Of a stretch of DNA of 64,000 nucleotides, positions 49,641-63,649 are shown in pieces. The stretch lies in the NCBI GenBank assembly GCA_964058845.1, contig CAXKVR010000091.1, forward strand, positions 124,001 through 188,000, in the 5' to 3' direction. Position 1 is the stretch's first letter, and the number at the start of each line of letters is the position of its first letter. Made by a program: the position numbers and the translations under genes. The DNA is from Carex sylvatica. Lineage: Eukaryota > Streptophyta > Magnoliopsida > Poales > Cyperaceae. Under the pieces are notes generated by a model. It was not told the DNA's origin. It was given only the letters and a program-made list of their open reading frames with translations, and did no database searches.

Positions 49641-51150
49641 CAATCACTACTACGAAAAAAGAGAGTATACACGGTTGAAAACGCCAACGACATACAGCTC
49701 CGTAACCATGCCAAAATTATATATACAGTTGCGAAACAATATTTAAAAATACTTTATATACACTGTTACGACAAGAGGACTGTGTCAGATTTTTTTTGTA
49801 AAAAAAAAAAAAAAAACAAGTGATTTATATTCGGTCATGGTGACCGTGTATAATAGCAAGTGTTTTATAAAGGGTTCCAACAAAAAAGAAATGTATGATT
49901 TTAGAGAACCATACATAATTGTTTAATATAAATCCTGTATGTTATCCTTCGTGCATGATTTATTTTTAAGAACCATGTACAGGAATTCACACAATGTCAA
50001 AATTATTTAACACCTTAATTAACTATCATAGGGCATCTAAGACCGCACTTACATTCAATCATGTAATTAATTTACATCACACAACATTGATATGAAGGCC
50101 ACACAACCCATATTTTGATCTCTAGGAAACGGGTCTGCTGCATGGTCCCATATTTCGTACACTTAGTTTAGAATTTTTTAAAATTGTTGTTTTAATATGA
50201 TAAAAACAATTACCAAAAAAAATTGTTGTTCTAAAGTTCATTCTTTAATGACATACCGATGAGCTTTCTTTTTATTGGTACATATTTGGGGCACTAGAGA
50301 AAAAAATCATTAAAATAAGTTGTGTTATTTGTGTTGATATACCTTTGAGCTTCCTTTTTATGTGTAGATGTCAGGTTTGCTTCTTACCCTAGAATTTATA
50401 TATATTTGTGTTTCTAAAATAGCTAATATCATCATGTTTACTTAAATTAGATAAATATCATTAATTTTAATTTATATAATCATGTCTACGTACATATACG
50501 TAATATAATCATTTTAATATGTATAAATTTAATTTTACCTCTAATTTCAGCGACATTTATTTATTACCAGGTGCACACTTTGGTCAATTCGGGGAGCCTT
50601 TCCAATCACCTATCTGAAAACATAGGTTTATAACACTCCATTTACTATATGTAAAAAAGTGAATGGTTCTTCCAATTTATAATCATGCAACAACTCTGTT
50701 AGTCATGTCGTATATTCTTCTTTAGTACCCCGCATTTATTTATGGAGGCGGCGCATTTATGAGCCAAAGTCAATGGCTCTGGCTTTCTAATCATCCACAT
50801 ATCATCTCTGCAGGTGGATACTGCTATGCCGTCTGCAATTGACATAATAAACTGAATTAAACAAATGTATAGCCCATAACGCAAAATATGCCATTGATTT
50901 TAACCAATGACTAAATTAAATACAACTGAGTAGTTGGCCGTGCGCCATCAATCTGAACGAAACTATATCAAGTGATCAACTGAATTACCCCACAAAATAT
51001 TTTATATTAAATTGATCCCAATCCGATTCGATTCAGGATTTGAAATATAAAATGTAATAAATTGTAATGTACTGAAACTCGATGGAACTCGACCAATAAC
51101 AAAAATCCAATTCGGTCCAATTTGATCCATCTCAATGCCTTCATTAAGAT

Positions 51151-51991
51151 CACCACTACATAAGAGGCGACTATAACCGGATGAAAATGCTAATGACACA
51201 GTTCCGCAACCATAATCGTACACATCATGTAAATATGAAAGTATCGATACATTATAATATAGTTGCAGAATAGTATCTATATACATGTTATAAGCATGGT
51301 TGATACAAAGGAACCGTGTCAGATCTAGTAAAAAGGCCCTAAATAAAATGATTTATAAGCTTTCATGGTAACTGTGTATAATAGCAACAGTTATATAAAT
51401 GGTTCCAACAAAGAAACCCTGTATGATTCTTCGGAAACATGCATTTTAGCTTATATAAACATTTTATGTTATCCTTCGATCGTACATGTACGGTTTCTTG
51501 TTCAGAACCGTGTATAGCAATTCACACAATATACAAATTATTGACAGCTTAATTAACTATCATAGGGCACATAAGACCGCAGATACATACAATCAATCAT
51601 GCAATTAATTTACATCACACAAAGCATTGATATGAGGGCCACTTGTTGAAGCCACAATATATAGCTAAAATCATTATTTTTTACTGATAAATGACGAAAA
51701 GTGAATGAAAAGTGGCTATTTTCCAAATTATTTACCGCAAAAGTGTTCTTAGATCTTTTTGGTTGGTTTTGGAGGAAGCTGTGTTTTTAGGACAAAATCA
51801 GTGCTAAAATATCAAATTTAAGATCTCCCACGGTTGAGTTTTATTAACCATGTATGTTAGTCTTATACAAAACCAGGTCGGTAACCGTGTACAAAGTACC
51901 CCTCTATTCATACACGACGCTTGCTGACACGGTCATGTAACTGTATGACATTAGCCTTTGGACTGTGTATGATCGCGATTTATGTATTAGT
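51151..51991 (+). mobile_element. Candidate non-autonomous CACTA unit (841 bp)
   Basis: From CACCACTACATAAGAGGCG (51151) to ATCGCGATTTATGTATTAGTA (51991), which is an imperfect inverse of the start. In between are AACCGTGTATAGC, GGTAACCGTGTAC and CACGGTCATGTAACTG motifs. The last base and the 3 bp flanks do not match, so both ends are decayed; other copies end TATTAGTG (28155, 47371). Confidence 0.45.
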
Positions 51992-52079
51992 ATACCCAGG
52001 TTTGAGAAATAATTAAGGGTGGCTATTAAAATCCGTTCCATAGCAGTACGTGGGTATTTGTAATCCTTCTGCTGCCCAA

Positions 52080-53130
52080 ACATAGCCCACACTTGCAAGA
52101 CCTCTCTATGAACATGGCAGCCGATGCTTGCCGGAAGTTGGTTATCATTGAGTAAAATGGCCAGTGTGGAAGGAACATTGCACTACACCTCCTGATAATG
52201 CAGCATGCCAAAGCTAGAAACATAGCCCAGCTTCCATATGGCAATGTTCTCAGCGGCACCAAATTAACATGAAAGAAGATCATATGGGTGTTAACTAGGG
52301 GCAACAGTTATTTTATTAGGCAAGGAATAGTAATTTTTATTTTAAATTACAATTATTTCTTCCTTATATTTAATATTAAAAGGTACACCGTTCAAAAAGA
52401 ATATGAGGCACCATCAAAAAAAGATAAAGATCGTGAGATCTCAGTAAGACGTTCGTTGGAAAGCGACACCATCTAGAAGAATCATGCATGACACATGTTT
52501 GGATTACTAAAAAGAAATCAAATGATTCTTCCAATCTGTGAGACTATATGTGACAAACCTAGTCAATGATTCTTCCAATTATGTCCTCATGCAACAACTA
52601 TGTTAGTCACTTCCTAGGTTCTTATTTAGTACACATGGGCAGCTATTGGTGCAGTTATGCCATCTGCAATCGACATAACCAACTAAATTAAAAAAATGAA
52701 GGGAGTAGACCTCGGAATGTGCAATTATGCCATCATTGGATTTTTTTTTTTTTTTTAAATTCAGATGATGGCAGCCTATTTATGAAAATTCTGGTGAGAC
52801 CAAGTCAACGGATCTTGCAGTGCGCCATAAATATGCTATTGATTTTGACCAATGACTAAATTAAATATAAAGGAGTAATTGGCAGAGTGCCATCAATCTT
52901 AACTAAATTATATCAAGTGATAAACTGAATTACCCAACAATATATTTTAGAAAAAATTAATTTATGAGGTTTCGTTTGCCAACAAAGTTAAATTCGATTC
53001 AAGATTTGAAATGTGAAATGTATGAAAATTTAATACTCGATGAAACTCGAGCCATAATTCAAAAATAAACTTATATTTTTCTAACAAAAATCCAAATCGA
53101 TCCGACTTGATCCATCTGAATGCCTTCTTT
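52080..53130 (+). repeat. Repeat segment D, copy 3
   Basis: Third close copy of the segment (see 28690 and 48662), with GGGGCAACAGTTATTTTATT and CATCTGAATGCCTTCTTTAC at the same relative places. Confidence 0.8.
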
Positions 53131-56034
53131 ACAATCACTACTACGAAAAAAAAGAGTATACACGGTTGAAAACGCCAAGGACATACAGCTCCGTAACCAT
53201 GCCGAAACTATATATACAGTTGCAAAAGAATGTTTAAAAACACTTTATATACACTGTTACGACAAGAGGACTGTCAGATTTTTTTTGTTAAAAAAAAAAC
53301 AAAAACAAGTGATTTATATTCGGTCATGGTGACCGTGTATAATAGCAAGTGTTTTATACAGGTTTCCAACAAAAAAGAAATGTATGATTTTAGAGAACCA
53401 TACTTAGTTGTTTTATATAAATCCTGTATGTTATCCTTTCGTGCATGATTTATTTTTAAGAACCATGTACAGGAATTCACACAATGTCAAAATTATTTAA
53501 GACCTTAATTAACTATCATAGGGCATCTAAGACCGCATTTACATTCAATCATGCAATTAATTTACATCACACAGCATTGATATGAAGGCCACACAACCCA
53601 TATTTTGATCTCTAGGAAACTGGTCTGCTGCATGGTCCCATATTTCGTACACTTAGTTTTGAATTTTTTAAAATCGTTGTTTTAATATGATAAAAAAAAT
53701 TAGCAAAAAAAATCTTGAAAACAACAATTAATGTTTTTTCTCAGAAAAATTGCACAAAATTTCCAAAAAATCAAAAATTTGGTATGCAAGCACATTTTAA
53801 TATGTACAGTACATTGAACTTTTCAGATCGAATGTTTAAACTTTATAAATAAAGATATGAGCAGAAAATAAAACTAGTACTTTACTTCCCAAAGAATGAT
53901 AGCCCAACTTTTTATATATATATCGTGCTTGTTAGTTCCAATGGAAAATATTATAAGAAAAGACAAAAAAATTCTCATACAAAATGACATATTTTCATAA
54001 AAATTAATTGATCAATAAAAAAAAAGAGAATATACACGGTTCAAAAAAGAGAATATACACGGTTCAAAACACAGTAATTCAGACAATGTCAAAATTATTT
54101 AACACTTTAATTAACTTTCATAGGGCATCTAAGACCGCACTTACATTCAATCATGCAATTAATTTACATCATACAGCATTGATATGAAGGCCACACAACC
54201 CATATTTTGATCTCTTGGAAATGGGTCTGCTCCATGGTCCCATATTTCGTAAACTTTGTTTCGAATTATTTAAAATTGTTGTTTTAATACGATAAAAAAT
54301 ATATATATTTTTGAAAACAACGATTAAGTTTTTTTCTCAAAAAAATTGCACAAAATTTCCAAAAAAATAAAAATTTGGTATGCAAGAACATTTTAATATG
54401 TATAGTACGTTGAACTTTTTATATCAAATATTTAAACTTTAAAAATAAAGATATGAGCAGAAAATAAAACTAAAACTTTACTTCCCAAAGAATGATAGCC
54501 CAACTCTATATATATATTGTGCTTGTGAGTTTCAATCAGAAAATATTATAAGAAAATACAAAAAAATTCTCATACAAAATGACATATTTTAATAAAAAAC
54601 ATTGATCCATGAAAAAAATAATTATTCACCAAAAAAAAAAGATAGACCAAGATATTCTTCTACAAATCTAAAGTTGGTTCTTTAATGGCATATTGATGAG
54701 CATTCTTTTTACCGGTACATATTTGACTTTTTTTTGTTTTATTACATTGCTTAACGGGGCACAAGAGAAAAAAAATCTTTAAAATAAGTTGTTCTACCTA
54801 TGAGCTTCCTTAATTTTTACCTGTACATGTGAGGCTTCCGTTTTACACTAGAATTTATATAAATTTGTGTTCTAAAATAGCTAATATCATCATGTAATTT
54901 ACTTAAATTAGAAAATAATCATTAATTCTAATTTATATAATCTTGTTTACGTAAATATATAATATAATCATTTTAATAGGTATAATTTTAATTTTACCAT
55001 TAATTTCTGCCAATTTATAATCATGCAACAACTCTGTTAGTCATTTCCGATATTCTTTAGTACGTACATCGCATTTATTTTTGCAGGCGCCGCATTCATG
55101 AGCCAAAGTCAATGGCTCTTGCTTTCTAATCATCCACATATCATCTCTGTTAGTATACATGCATGAGCAGCTGGGTGCTGTTATGCCATCTGCAATTGAC
55201 ATAATCAACTGAATTAAACAAATGAATAAGCGACACCGCAAAATATGCCATTGATTTTGACCAATCACTAAATTAAATACAACTGAATAGTTGGCAGTGC
55301 GTCATCAATTTGAACTAAACTATATCAAGTGATCAACTCAATTACCCCACATAATATTTTATATTAAATTGATCAGAATCCGATTCGATTCAAGATTTGA
55401 AATATGAAATGTAATAAAATGTATTGTACTGACACTCGATGGAACTCGCCTAATAATTCAAAAGTTAACTAATAATTTACTAACAAAAATCTAATTCGGT
55501 CCGACTAGATCCATCTCAATGTCTTCTTTAAGATCACTACTACATAAGAGGTGACTATAACCGGTTGAAAATGCTAATGACACAGTTCTGCAACCGTAAT
55601 CGCACACAACATGTATATATGAAAGTGTCGATACATTGTAATACAGTTGCGGACTAGTATCTATATACATGTCATATACACGGTTGATACAAAGGAACCA
55701 TGTCAGATCTAGCAAAAAGGAACTAAATGAAATGATTTATATACTTTCATGGTAACTGTGTATAATAGCAAGAGTTATATAAATGGTTCCAACAAAGAAG
55801 CCTTTATGATTCTACGGAAACATATATTTTAGCTTTATATAAGCATTTTATGTTATCCTTCGATCGTACACGGTTTATTGTTAGGAATAGCAATTCACAC
55901 ATTATACAAATTATCTAACACTTTAATTAACTATCATAGGGCACAGAAGACTGCACGTACTTACATTAAATTTTGCAATTAATTTACATCACAGAAAGCA
56001 TTGATATGAAGGCCACATGATGAAGCCAAAACAT

Positions 56035-56416
56035 GAGGAGGGTTCAAATGCACCCTATCTTTCAAATCTTTTTTTTTCGTTTTCAAAGTCCGAATAGTCA
56101 ATCCGAACTGTTAGATGCGATCTATATATTAAGATGTACTTGGAGACCAAATTTTACATTTTTGAAATTTGTTTACTATTTATTAAGTCACTTTGAAAAT
56201 CGCTGATGTTATATTTTTTGGACCATTTGTTTACTATTTAATAAATAGCAAAACAATTCTAAAAAATGTAAAATTTGGTCTCCAAGTACATCTTAATATA
56301 TAGATCGCATCTAACGGTTCGGATTGACTATTCGGACTTTGAAAACGAAAAAACAGGATTTGAAAGATATGGTGCATTTGGGTGCACAAAAATTTGGGTA
56401 CATTTGAACCCTCCTC
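56035..56416. mobile_element. Foldback element (copy f) with 9 bp target duplication
   Basis: Starts GAGGAGGGTTCAAATGCACC and ends GGTACATTTGAACCCTCCTC. It is flanked by a perfect CCAAAACAT on both sides (56026-56034 and 56417-56425). The homologous repeat at about 51640 shows the approximate empty site. The inner arm is the family core (CTTGGAGACCAAATTTTACA, GTTTACTATTTATTAAG) with its complement. Confidence 0.9.
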
Positions 56417-57909
56417 CCAAAACATATAGCGAAATCACTATTTTTTTTAATGAAAAATAACAAAAAGCGAATGCAAAGTAACTATTTTTTTGAATTATTT
56501 ACCTTAAAAATATTTTTAAGTCCTTTTGGCTGGTTTTGGAGGAAGTTGTGTTTTTAGGACAAAATCAGTGCAAAAATGTCGTATTTAGGAAAAATCAATG
56601 CAACGCCTCATGCAAAATGCATAACATGCAAAATGTTGAAATATCAAGAAATATACCCCACACTTGCATGACCTCTCAATGAGCAACGCAGTCAACGCTT
56701 GCTGGATGCTGGTTATCATTGAATCAGGTGGCCAGTGTGGAAGGAACTTTGCACTACACCTGTTGACAATGCACTTTGCAAAGCTAGTAACTTAGTTTTT
56801 GCTTCCATATGAAATGGGGAGAACATCCCCTTTGCTTCCATATGGAAATGTTCTCAGCGGCAGCAAATTAACATGAGAGCAGATAACTGTGGTTAACTAG
56901 GAGCAACAGTTATTTTGTTAGCTAATTTAATTTTCGGTGTTAAGCAAGGAATGACAATTTTTATTATAAATTAGAATTGTTTTTTCCCTATAATGTTGAA
57001 AGTTTAACTCAAGTATTTTTATTATAAATAAGACGTACGTTGGAAAGCGACACCGTCTAAAAAGAATCATGCACCTTTGAATTATTATTTATAATATTTT
57101 AAATGAGGCAGCGCATATATTTATCAGACAAACTCAATGATTCTTGCAATTTTCTAATCATGCAACAGCTCTGTTAGTCGTTTCCTATAGTCTTGTGTAG
57201 TACACATAATTAACTAAATTAATTAAATGAAGAGTAAACCGCGAAATATACAATTATGTCACCTTTGGGTTATTTAAAAAAAATAAAGAATCCAATGAAG
57301 GTAGCGCATTTATTTGCTAAAGTCAATCGCTCTTGCTTTCTAATCATCCAGATATCATCTCTGTTGGTATACATGCATGAGCAGCTGGGTGCATTGTGCC
57401 ATCTGTAATTGACATAATCAACTGAATTAAACAAATGACTAGGGTACACCACCAAATATGCCATTCATTTTGACCAATGACTAAATTAAATACAACTGAG
57501 TAGTTGGCAGTCCGCCATCAATCTAAACTAAACTATATCAAGTGATCAACTGAATTACCCCACAAAATATTTTATATTAAATTGATCCGAATCCGATTCG
57601 ATTCAAGATTTGAAATATGAAATGTATTAAAATTTAATGTACCGAAACTCGATGGAACTTGACCAATAATCCAAAAATTAACTAATATTTTACTAACAAA
57701 AATCCAATTTGATCCGACTTGATCCATCTTAATGCCTTCTTTAAGATCACTACTACATAAGAGGCGACTATACCCGGTTGAAAATGCTAATGACACGCAG
57801 TTCCGCCACCGGATCCACCCACATCATGTATATATGAAAGTGTCAATACATTACAATACAGTTCCAGAATAGTATCTATATATATGTTACTTACATGGTT
57901 GATACAAAA

Positions 57910-58880
57910 GGAACCATGTCAAATCTAACAAAAATGACACTAAATCAAATGATTTATATATATACGGTCATGGCAAGAGTTATATATACGGTTCCAACAA
58001 AGAAGCCATATATGATTCTTCGGAAACATACATTTTTGCTTTCTATAAACATTTTATGTTATTCTTCGATCGTACATGGTTTATTGTTATGAACCGTGTA
58101 TAACAATTCACATAATATACAAATTATTTAACATTTTAATTAACTATCATACGGCACATAAGACCGCATGTACATTCAATCATGCAATTAATTTACATCA
58201 CACAAAACATTGATATGAAGGCTACACAATCCATATTTGCATCTATATGAAACGAGTCAGGTGGTCCCATATTTCATACACTTTGTTCATGAACATTTCA
58301 TGTCACAACATATAAATATTACTTCCTAACTTCTAGCCAGTTGGTTCTTGATAACTTCTTTTGATTTCACTTTGTGTTTGAGAGACATCAACGAGAGTAT
58401 GTGTTTAGGTTAATTTAGAAGGAACCATGTCAAATCTAACAAAAATGACACTAAATCAAATGATTTATATATATACGGTCATGGCAAGAGTTATATATAT
58501 GGTTCCAACAAAGAAGCCATATATGATTCTTCGGAAACATACATTTTTGCTTTATATAAACATTTTATGTTATTCTTCGATCGTACATGGTTTATAGTTA
58601 TGAACCGTGTATAACAATTCACACAATATACAAATTATTTAACATTTTAATTAACTATCATAGGGCACATAAGACCGCATGTACTTACATTCAATCATGC
58701 AATTAATTTACATCACACAAAGCATTGATATGAAGGCTACACAATCCATATTTGCATCTCTATGAAACGAGTCAGGTGGTCCCATATTTCATACACTTTG
58801 TTTATGAACATTTCATGTCACAACATATAAATATTACTTCCTAAACTTCTAGCCAGTTGGTTCTTGATAACTTCTTTTGA
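57910..58880 (+). repeat. 511 bp tandem duplication
   Basis: GGAACCATGTCAAATCTAAC starts at 57910 and again at 58421. The following ~460 bp (through CATCGATCGTAC-type, GACCGCATGTAC and GTTGGTTCTTGATAACTTC) are nearly identical. The second copy is cut at about 58886 by the copia relic. Confidence 0.85.
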
Positions 58881-58882
58881 TT

Positions 58883-60576
58883 TCACATTGACACGTAGAT
58901 GTCCTTCATCTTTAGTTTTTTGAGAGCCGTATTGAAATATTTACTAGCAACTGCTTTGATGAGAATATCTGTAACCTGTTCATATGACCTTACGAACGAC
59001 AACAAAATAATGTTAGAATCAAGTTTTTCTTTAATAAAATGTTGATCTACCTCGATATGTTTAGTTCTATCATGTTGCACCGGATTATGGGAGATGTCAA
59101 TTGCAGCCTTATTGTCACAAAATAATTTCATCAAGGTTTTTGGTCCAAAACCAAGTTCGGTGACCAGTTTCTTTAACCATAGATGCTCACAAATGCCTTT
59201 TACCATGCCCTGAAACTCCACTTCAGTGCTTGAAAGTGTCACTACATTTTGTTTCTTACTTCTCTAGGTTACTAAATTACTACAAACAAATGTAAAATGT
59301 AAAGTACCCACCTGTAGATTTACGATCAACAATATTGCCGGCCCAATCAGCGTCAGTATAACCCTCAATGTTGATGTCCATGTCTTCCAAATGTTATGCC
59401 CTTACCTGGATTCCCTTTGAGGTACCTAATAATCCTCATCACAGCCTGCATGTGTTCTTCCTTTGGATCATGCATGAACTGACTCACAACTCCCACTGCA
59501 TAGGCTATGTCAAGCCGGGTATGTGACAAATATATCAATTTTCTCACTAACCTCTAGTATCGTTCTTTATTGGTAGGTACTTGGTTAGGATCATCACTAA
59601 GTTTCACATTTTGGACCATTGGTGTGTCTGCGGATTTGCAATCAAGCATACCAACTTCGGTTAGGAGATCAAGGATGTATTTCCTTTGAGATAGAGATAT
59701 ATCCATTTTACTACGAGAAACCTCTATACCAAAAAAATATTTTAAACCACCCAAGTTTTTGATCTCGAACACCTTGCTTAATTTTTTCTCAAGTTTTCCA
59801 ATCTCAATATCATCATCTCCAGTAATAATCATGTCATCAACATAAATTATCAAAATTGCAATTTTACCTCCCATTTTTTTGAAGAACATTGTGTGATCCG
59901 AATATCCTTGCTGGTAGTCATAACTTTTCATCGCCATGTAAAATCTTCCAAACCATGCTCTGGGTGATTGCTTGAGTCCATACAGCGCCTTTTTGAGTTT
60001 GCACACTTTAGAACTCAGCTCATGATTTGTGTATCCTGGTGGCATATCCATATAGATCTCTTCTTCTAGATCACCATGTAGAAATGCAATCTTCACATCA
60101 AATTGATGTAGTGGCCAGTCAAATTTTGCTGCAAGAGATAAGATAACTCGTATAGTATTTAGTTTTGCTACAGGTGAGAAGATTTCCTTAAAATCAATCC
60201 TATAAACTTGTGTATACCCCTTAGCAACTAATAGTGCTTTATATCTATCAATCTCCCCTTTTTCATTATACTTAATGGAGTAGACTCACTTACATCCCAC
60301 CGTATTTTTTCCCTTTGATAAATCTACTAGTTCCCAGGTATGGTTTTTCTTAAGGGTATTCATCTCATATTCCATTGCTTGAATCCACCTTTTATCCTTC
60401 AAAGCTTCTTCTAGTTTATAAGGAACCGTGATGGCAGCTAATTGATTCACAAAGGCTCTCAATAATTTTACAAGATTTATAGTGCTGATATAATTAGCAA
60501 TGTGATATCTTATGCTCTCAGTCGAACCATTCTCTTGTATATACCTCTTTGGAGTTAAAGACAAGAAAGGCAACAA
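58883..60576 (-). pseudogene. copia pol relic (RT and RNase H only)
   Basis: On the minus strand: EALKDKRWIQAMEYEMNTL (about 60390), then in shifted frames KIAFLHGDLEEEIYMDMPPG, ALYGLKQSPRAWFGRFY, IIYVDDMIITGDDD (catalytic YVDD at about 59840), SLSQRKYILDLLTEVG, LIYLSHTRLDIAYAVG, and RNase H with LSSTEVEF and LFCDNKAAIDISHNPVQHDR, ending near 58883. Gag, protease and integrase are absent: the RT region starts almost directly after the primer site. Several frameshifts and stops are present. Confidence 0.85.
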
Positions 60577-60605
60577 TTTCTCTAGCTATACAACCAGGCA
60601 AGCAC

Positions 60606-60617
60606 GCTCTGATACCA
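60606..60617 (-). promoter_or_regulatory. Primer binding site (initiator tRNA-Met)
   Basis: TGGTATCAGAGC on the minus strand, immediately after the LTR end ATTTTGACA. Confidence 0.9.
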
Positions 60618-61034
60618 TGTCAAAATTACAATTGCATAACAAGGACACAAACACAAGCACTCCCGTGAATCTCCCTTCTCACCCTTTGATAGTATTTCAT
60701 CACAAATTTGAGTTACAGAGTAGGATTATTTTCTTTTCTATTTTTCTATTCTATTTCCTTCATACACGGCTCCTACATTTATATTAAAGCAACAGCACCT
60801 ATAATTAATTAAGGAAATAAATCTCAATCATATATGTTTAGAAGAATTGCTCTATATTTGGAAAGACAATCACCCCTGCCATTCCTTGGAGAGCCGCCAG
60901 ATTTGATTGGAGATCCGCGAGGTGTATTTAGAAGATTTGCATTAATTACATTCTATATGGGCTAGATTAATATTCTTCTTTCCTCCTTTTGTAGATCTTA
61001 AATATTACAACGTGTTATAGTGCTAATTTTGACA
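60618..61034 (-). repeat. 5' LTR of the deleted copia element
   Basis: Minus-strand ends TGTCAAAATTAGC and GTAATTTTGACA form an 11 bp terminal inverted repeat. Length is 417 bp. Set by the primer site on one side and by the return of the surrounding repeat on the other. Confidence 0.75.
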
Positions 61035-61074
61035 GAAATATAAACAAAAATATTATTCCACTTAAAGTTATTCA

Positions 61075-62890
61075 AACCAAAAGAAAAAAACAAATTTAGA
61101 AGTAGATTATAGGTCCTTAGAGCTCCAGTGATTGGGAAAAAAAGAAAGAAAGCTCAAAGTCAATTTTATTTTTCCCACAAATTATTAAAGGAGATGAGCA
61201 AGAAAATGGATAATGGAATGAAATCGATAATTTACCTATGCACCAAATTAGCACCATATTGAAAAAAAGAATCCCTTCATTTTTTTCCCAAAAATAACTC
61301 ACGAGAACATGGGCGAAAATTTTCTTAGTTAGCACCTCAATATTCAAAATTCTAACCAGGTTATCATTGATTTATGCAAAATTCATATATTACCATGTTT
61401 GCATCATCGGACTGCAAATTTTGTTTTTGTTTGATTCAGAAATTAGTTTTATATGAACGTTTTCATACTCTATTTGGAACATAGTATGTAAATTTCTAAT
61501 ATTTAATAGTGGGTCCCGCCAATCAAAAATACGAACAAAAGGAGTTCCTATACATATGAACCTAGTGATAGTAGGTCTCACAGATAAAAAATAAAGAATG
61601 AAAACATCTCGATCTGTTAGTACATGCATGAGCAGCTGGGTGCAGTTATGCCATCTGCAATTGACATAATCAACTGAATTAAACAAATGAATAGGGTACA
61701 ATGTAAAATATGCCACTGATTTTGACCAATGACAAAATTAAATACAACTGAGTAGTTGGCAGTGCGCCATCAATCTGAACTCAACTATATCAAGTGATCA
61801 AGTGATCAACTGAATTACCCCACAAAATATTTTATATTAAATTGATTCGAATCTGATTCGATTCAAGATTTGAAATATGAAATGTATTAAAATTTAATGT
61901 ACTGAAACTCGATGTAACTCGACTAATAATCCATAGAAAATGGGGTAAGAAGAACAGCGAGAGATACAGAAAGAAGACCACGGGATGGTTAGATGGTTGA
62001 ATTCGCAGCATTTCATCAGAATCAGATGATAGAAGCCAACATATAAGCATAGTAGACTGGAAACAGATTCCTAGTTAGAATAATTGTAGTTTGTTATTCT
62101 TGTTCTTAAATTCAGCATTTTACTTAACTTTAAATTTCGGCATTTTTTACTTTCATTTAATTTGCTTAGTAGTATGAGAACATTCCTTCAGAGGGGCTCC
62201 AAGGTTAATTTTACTTCTTTTATGATATCTGTATGGTAACTTGGTAGTTCAATAAAAAAAATTGCCTACGGGTTTCTTCTCTCTCAAAAAAAAAATATAC
62301 ATGATAGCAGATGTGTGGTTAACTAGGGGCAACAGTTATTTTGTGAGCTAATTTAATTTTCGGTGTTAAGCATGGAATAGTAACTTTTATTTTAAATTAC
62401 AATTATTTCTTTCATATAATGTTGAATGTTTAAATTTAAGTATATGATAAAAATGGTGATACTCAAAAAGACGTACGTTGGACAGCGACACCGTCTCATG
62501 AGAGACGTACGTTTGATCAAACGAATCATAAATGCCACATCTTTGGATTATTTCGAGAGAGAAAATCAAATAGAGGCTGCGTATTTATGAGACTGTAACA
62601 AAGTCAACGGTCCTTGCAATTTCTCATCATGCAACAACTCTGTTAGCCATTTCCTATATTCTTGTTTAATTAGTACACATGGCAACTGGGTGCAGTTAAT
62701 TAGTTATGCCATCTGCAATCAACATATTCAACTGAATTAAACAAATGAATTTAGTACACCGCGAAATATGAATTGATTTTGACCAATGACTGAATTAAAT
62801 ACAAATGAGTACGTAGTTGGCAGTGCGCCATCAATCAGAACTTAGCTCGATGATCAACTGATTTACCCTACAAAATAATGTAGATATAAT
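61075..62890 (+). repeat. Near-identical duplicate of 32250-34440
   Basis: Collinear with the first copy at an offset of 28831 bp up to 61873, where the first copy carries the solo LTR and this one does not. The rest matches 33494-34440 with more substitutions and small indels. Non-coding. Confidence 0.8.
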
Positions 62891-63649
62891 TAATTTCTGA
62901 AGTTCAGTTTGCGCACAAAGTTAAATTAAGTTAAATTATTCAACAAAATGACATATTTTTATAAAAATAATTGATCAATGACAAAAATAATTATTGAACA
63001 ACAAAAAAAGATATACCATCTATTCTCGTAGAAATCTAAAGTCCATTCTATAATGACATACCAATGAGTTTTCTTTTTAATGGTACATATGAGCCTTTTT
63101 TTTGTAAGAATAGGAGTCATGTTCCCTACCAAGAGTTATAGACAGTTCCTGCAAAGGAGCCATGTATGATTCTAGAGAACCGTACACGGTTTCTTTTGTA
63201 TAAACCGTGCATGTTATCCTTTGTACACTGTTTATTTTTAAGAACCGTGTATAGCAATTCAATAAAAATTATTTACCAATTTAATTAGTTATCATAGAGC
63301 ATCCAAGACCACACTTAAATTAAATCATGCCATTAATTTATATCACACAATGTCTAAACTTGTGCATGAACATTTCATGGCACAACAAAATAAATATTAC
63401 TTCCTAAACTTGGAGCCAATTTCTTCTTGATAATTTATTTTGATTTCACTTTAAATCCATGTGGTTATAGAAACAAAATTGTCACACAAGCTCAAATTTC
63501 ATTCCTTACATCAACTAAAGTGTTAACACAATTAAATTACCCATTTTAAATCTAACATTGTATTTTCCAAAATCCATACAAATATGAAATTATTTTAAAA
63601 TGCCTTGTGATATATATATGTGTGTGTGTGTATATATATATAGAGAGAG

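Larger units (their letters stand above)
58887..61034 (-). mobile_element. Internally deleted, 3'-truncated Ty1-copia element
   Basis: 5' LTR at 60618-61034, primer site complement at 60606-60617, then RT/RNase H. The 3' LTR is missing, and about 350 bp of flanking repeat present near 31830-32180 is also missing on that side. GAAAT follows the LTR at 61035, where the related unit near 32175 reads GAAAC, so the insertion site can be placed by comparison. Confidence 0.8.
46700..63440. repeat. Mosaic repeat block 2 (CACTA-like segments)
   Basis: Repeating order of segments. CACTACTAC-type left ends lie at 49645, 51151 (CACCACTAC), 53136, 55535 and 57748. Each is preceded by the same flank (CATCT, AATG, CTTCTTTA) and followed by ACGGTT-type motifs, TTCCAACAAAGAAG, CATAGGGCA and TTAATTTACATCACAC. 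One full cycle (51.15 to 55.54 kb) is about 4.4 kb; other cycles have lost segments. No transposase or other gene is present. Insertions within the block (foldbacks, copia) are listed separately. Confidence 0.7.

Noticed and set aside
49629..53332. Repeated short frames beginning MPSLQSLLRKKR
   Set aside because: They span the CACTACTAC ends of the repeat segments and drift into A-runs; they are by-products of the repeat.
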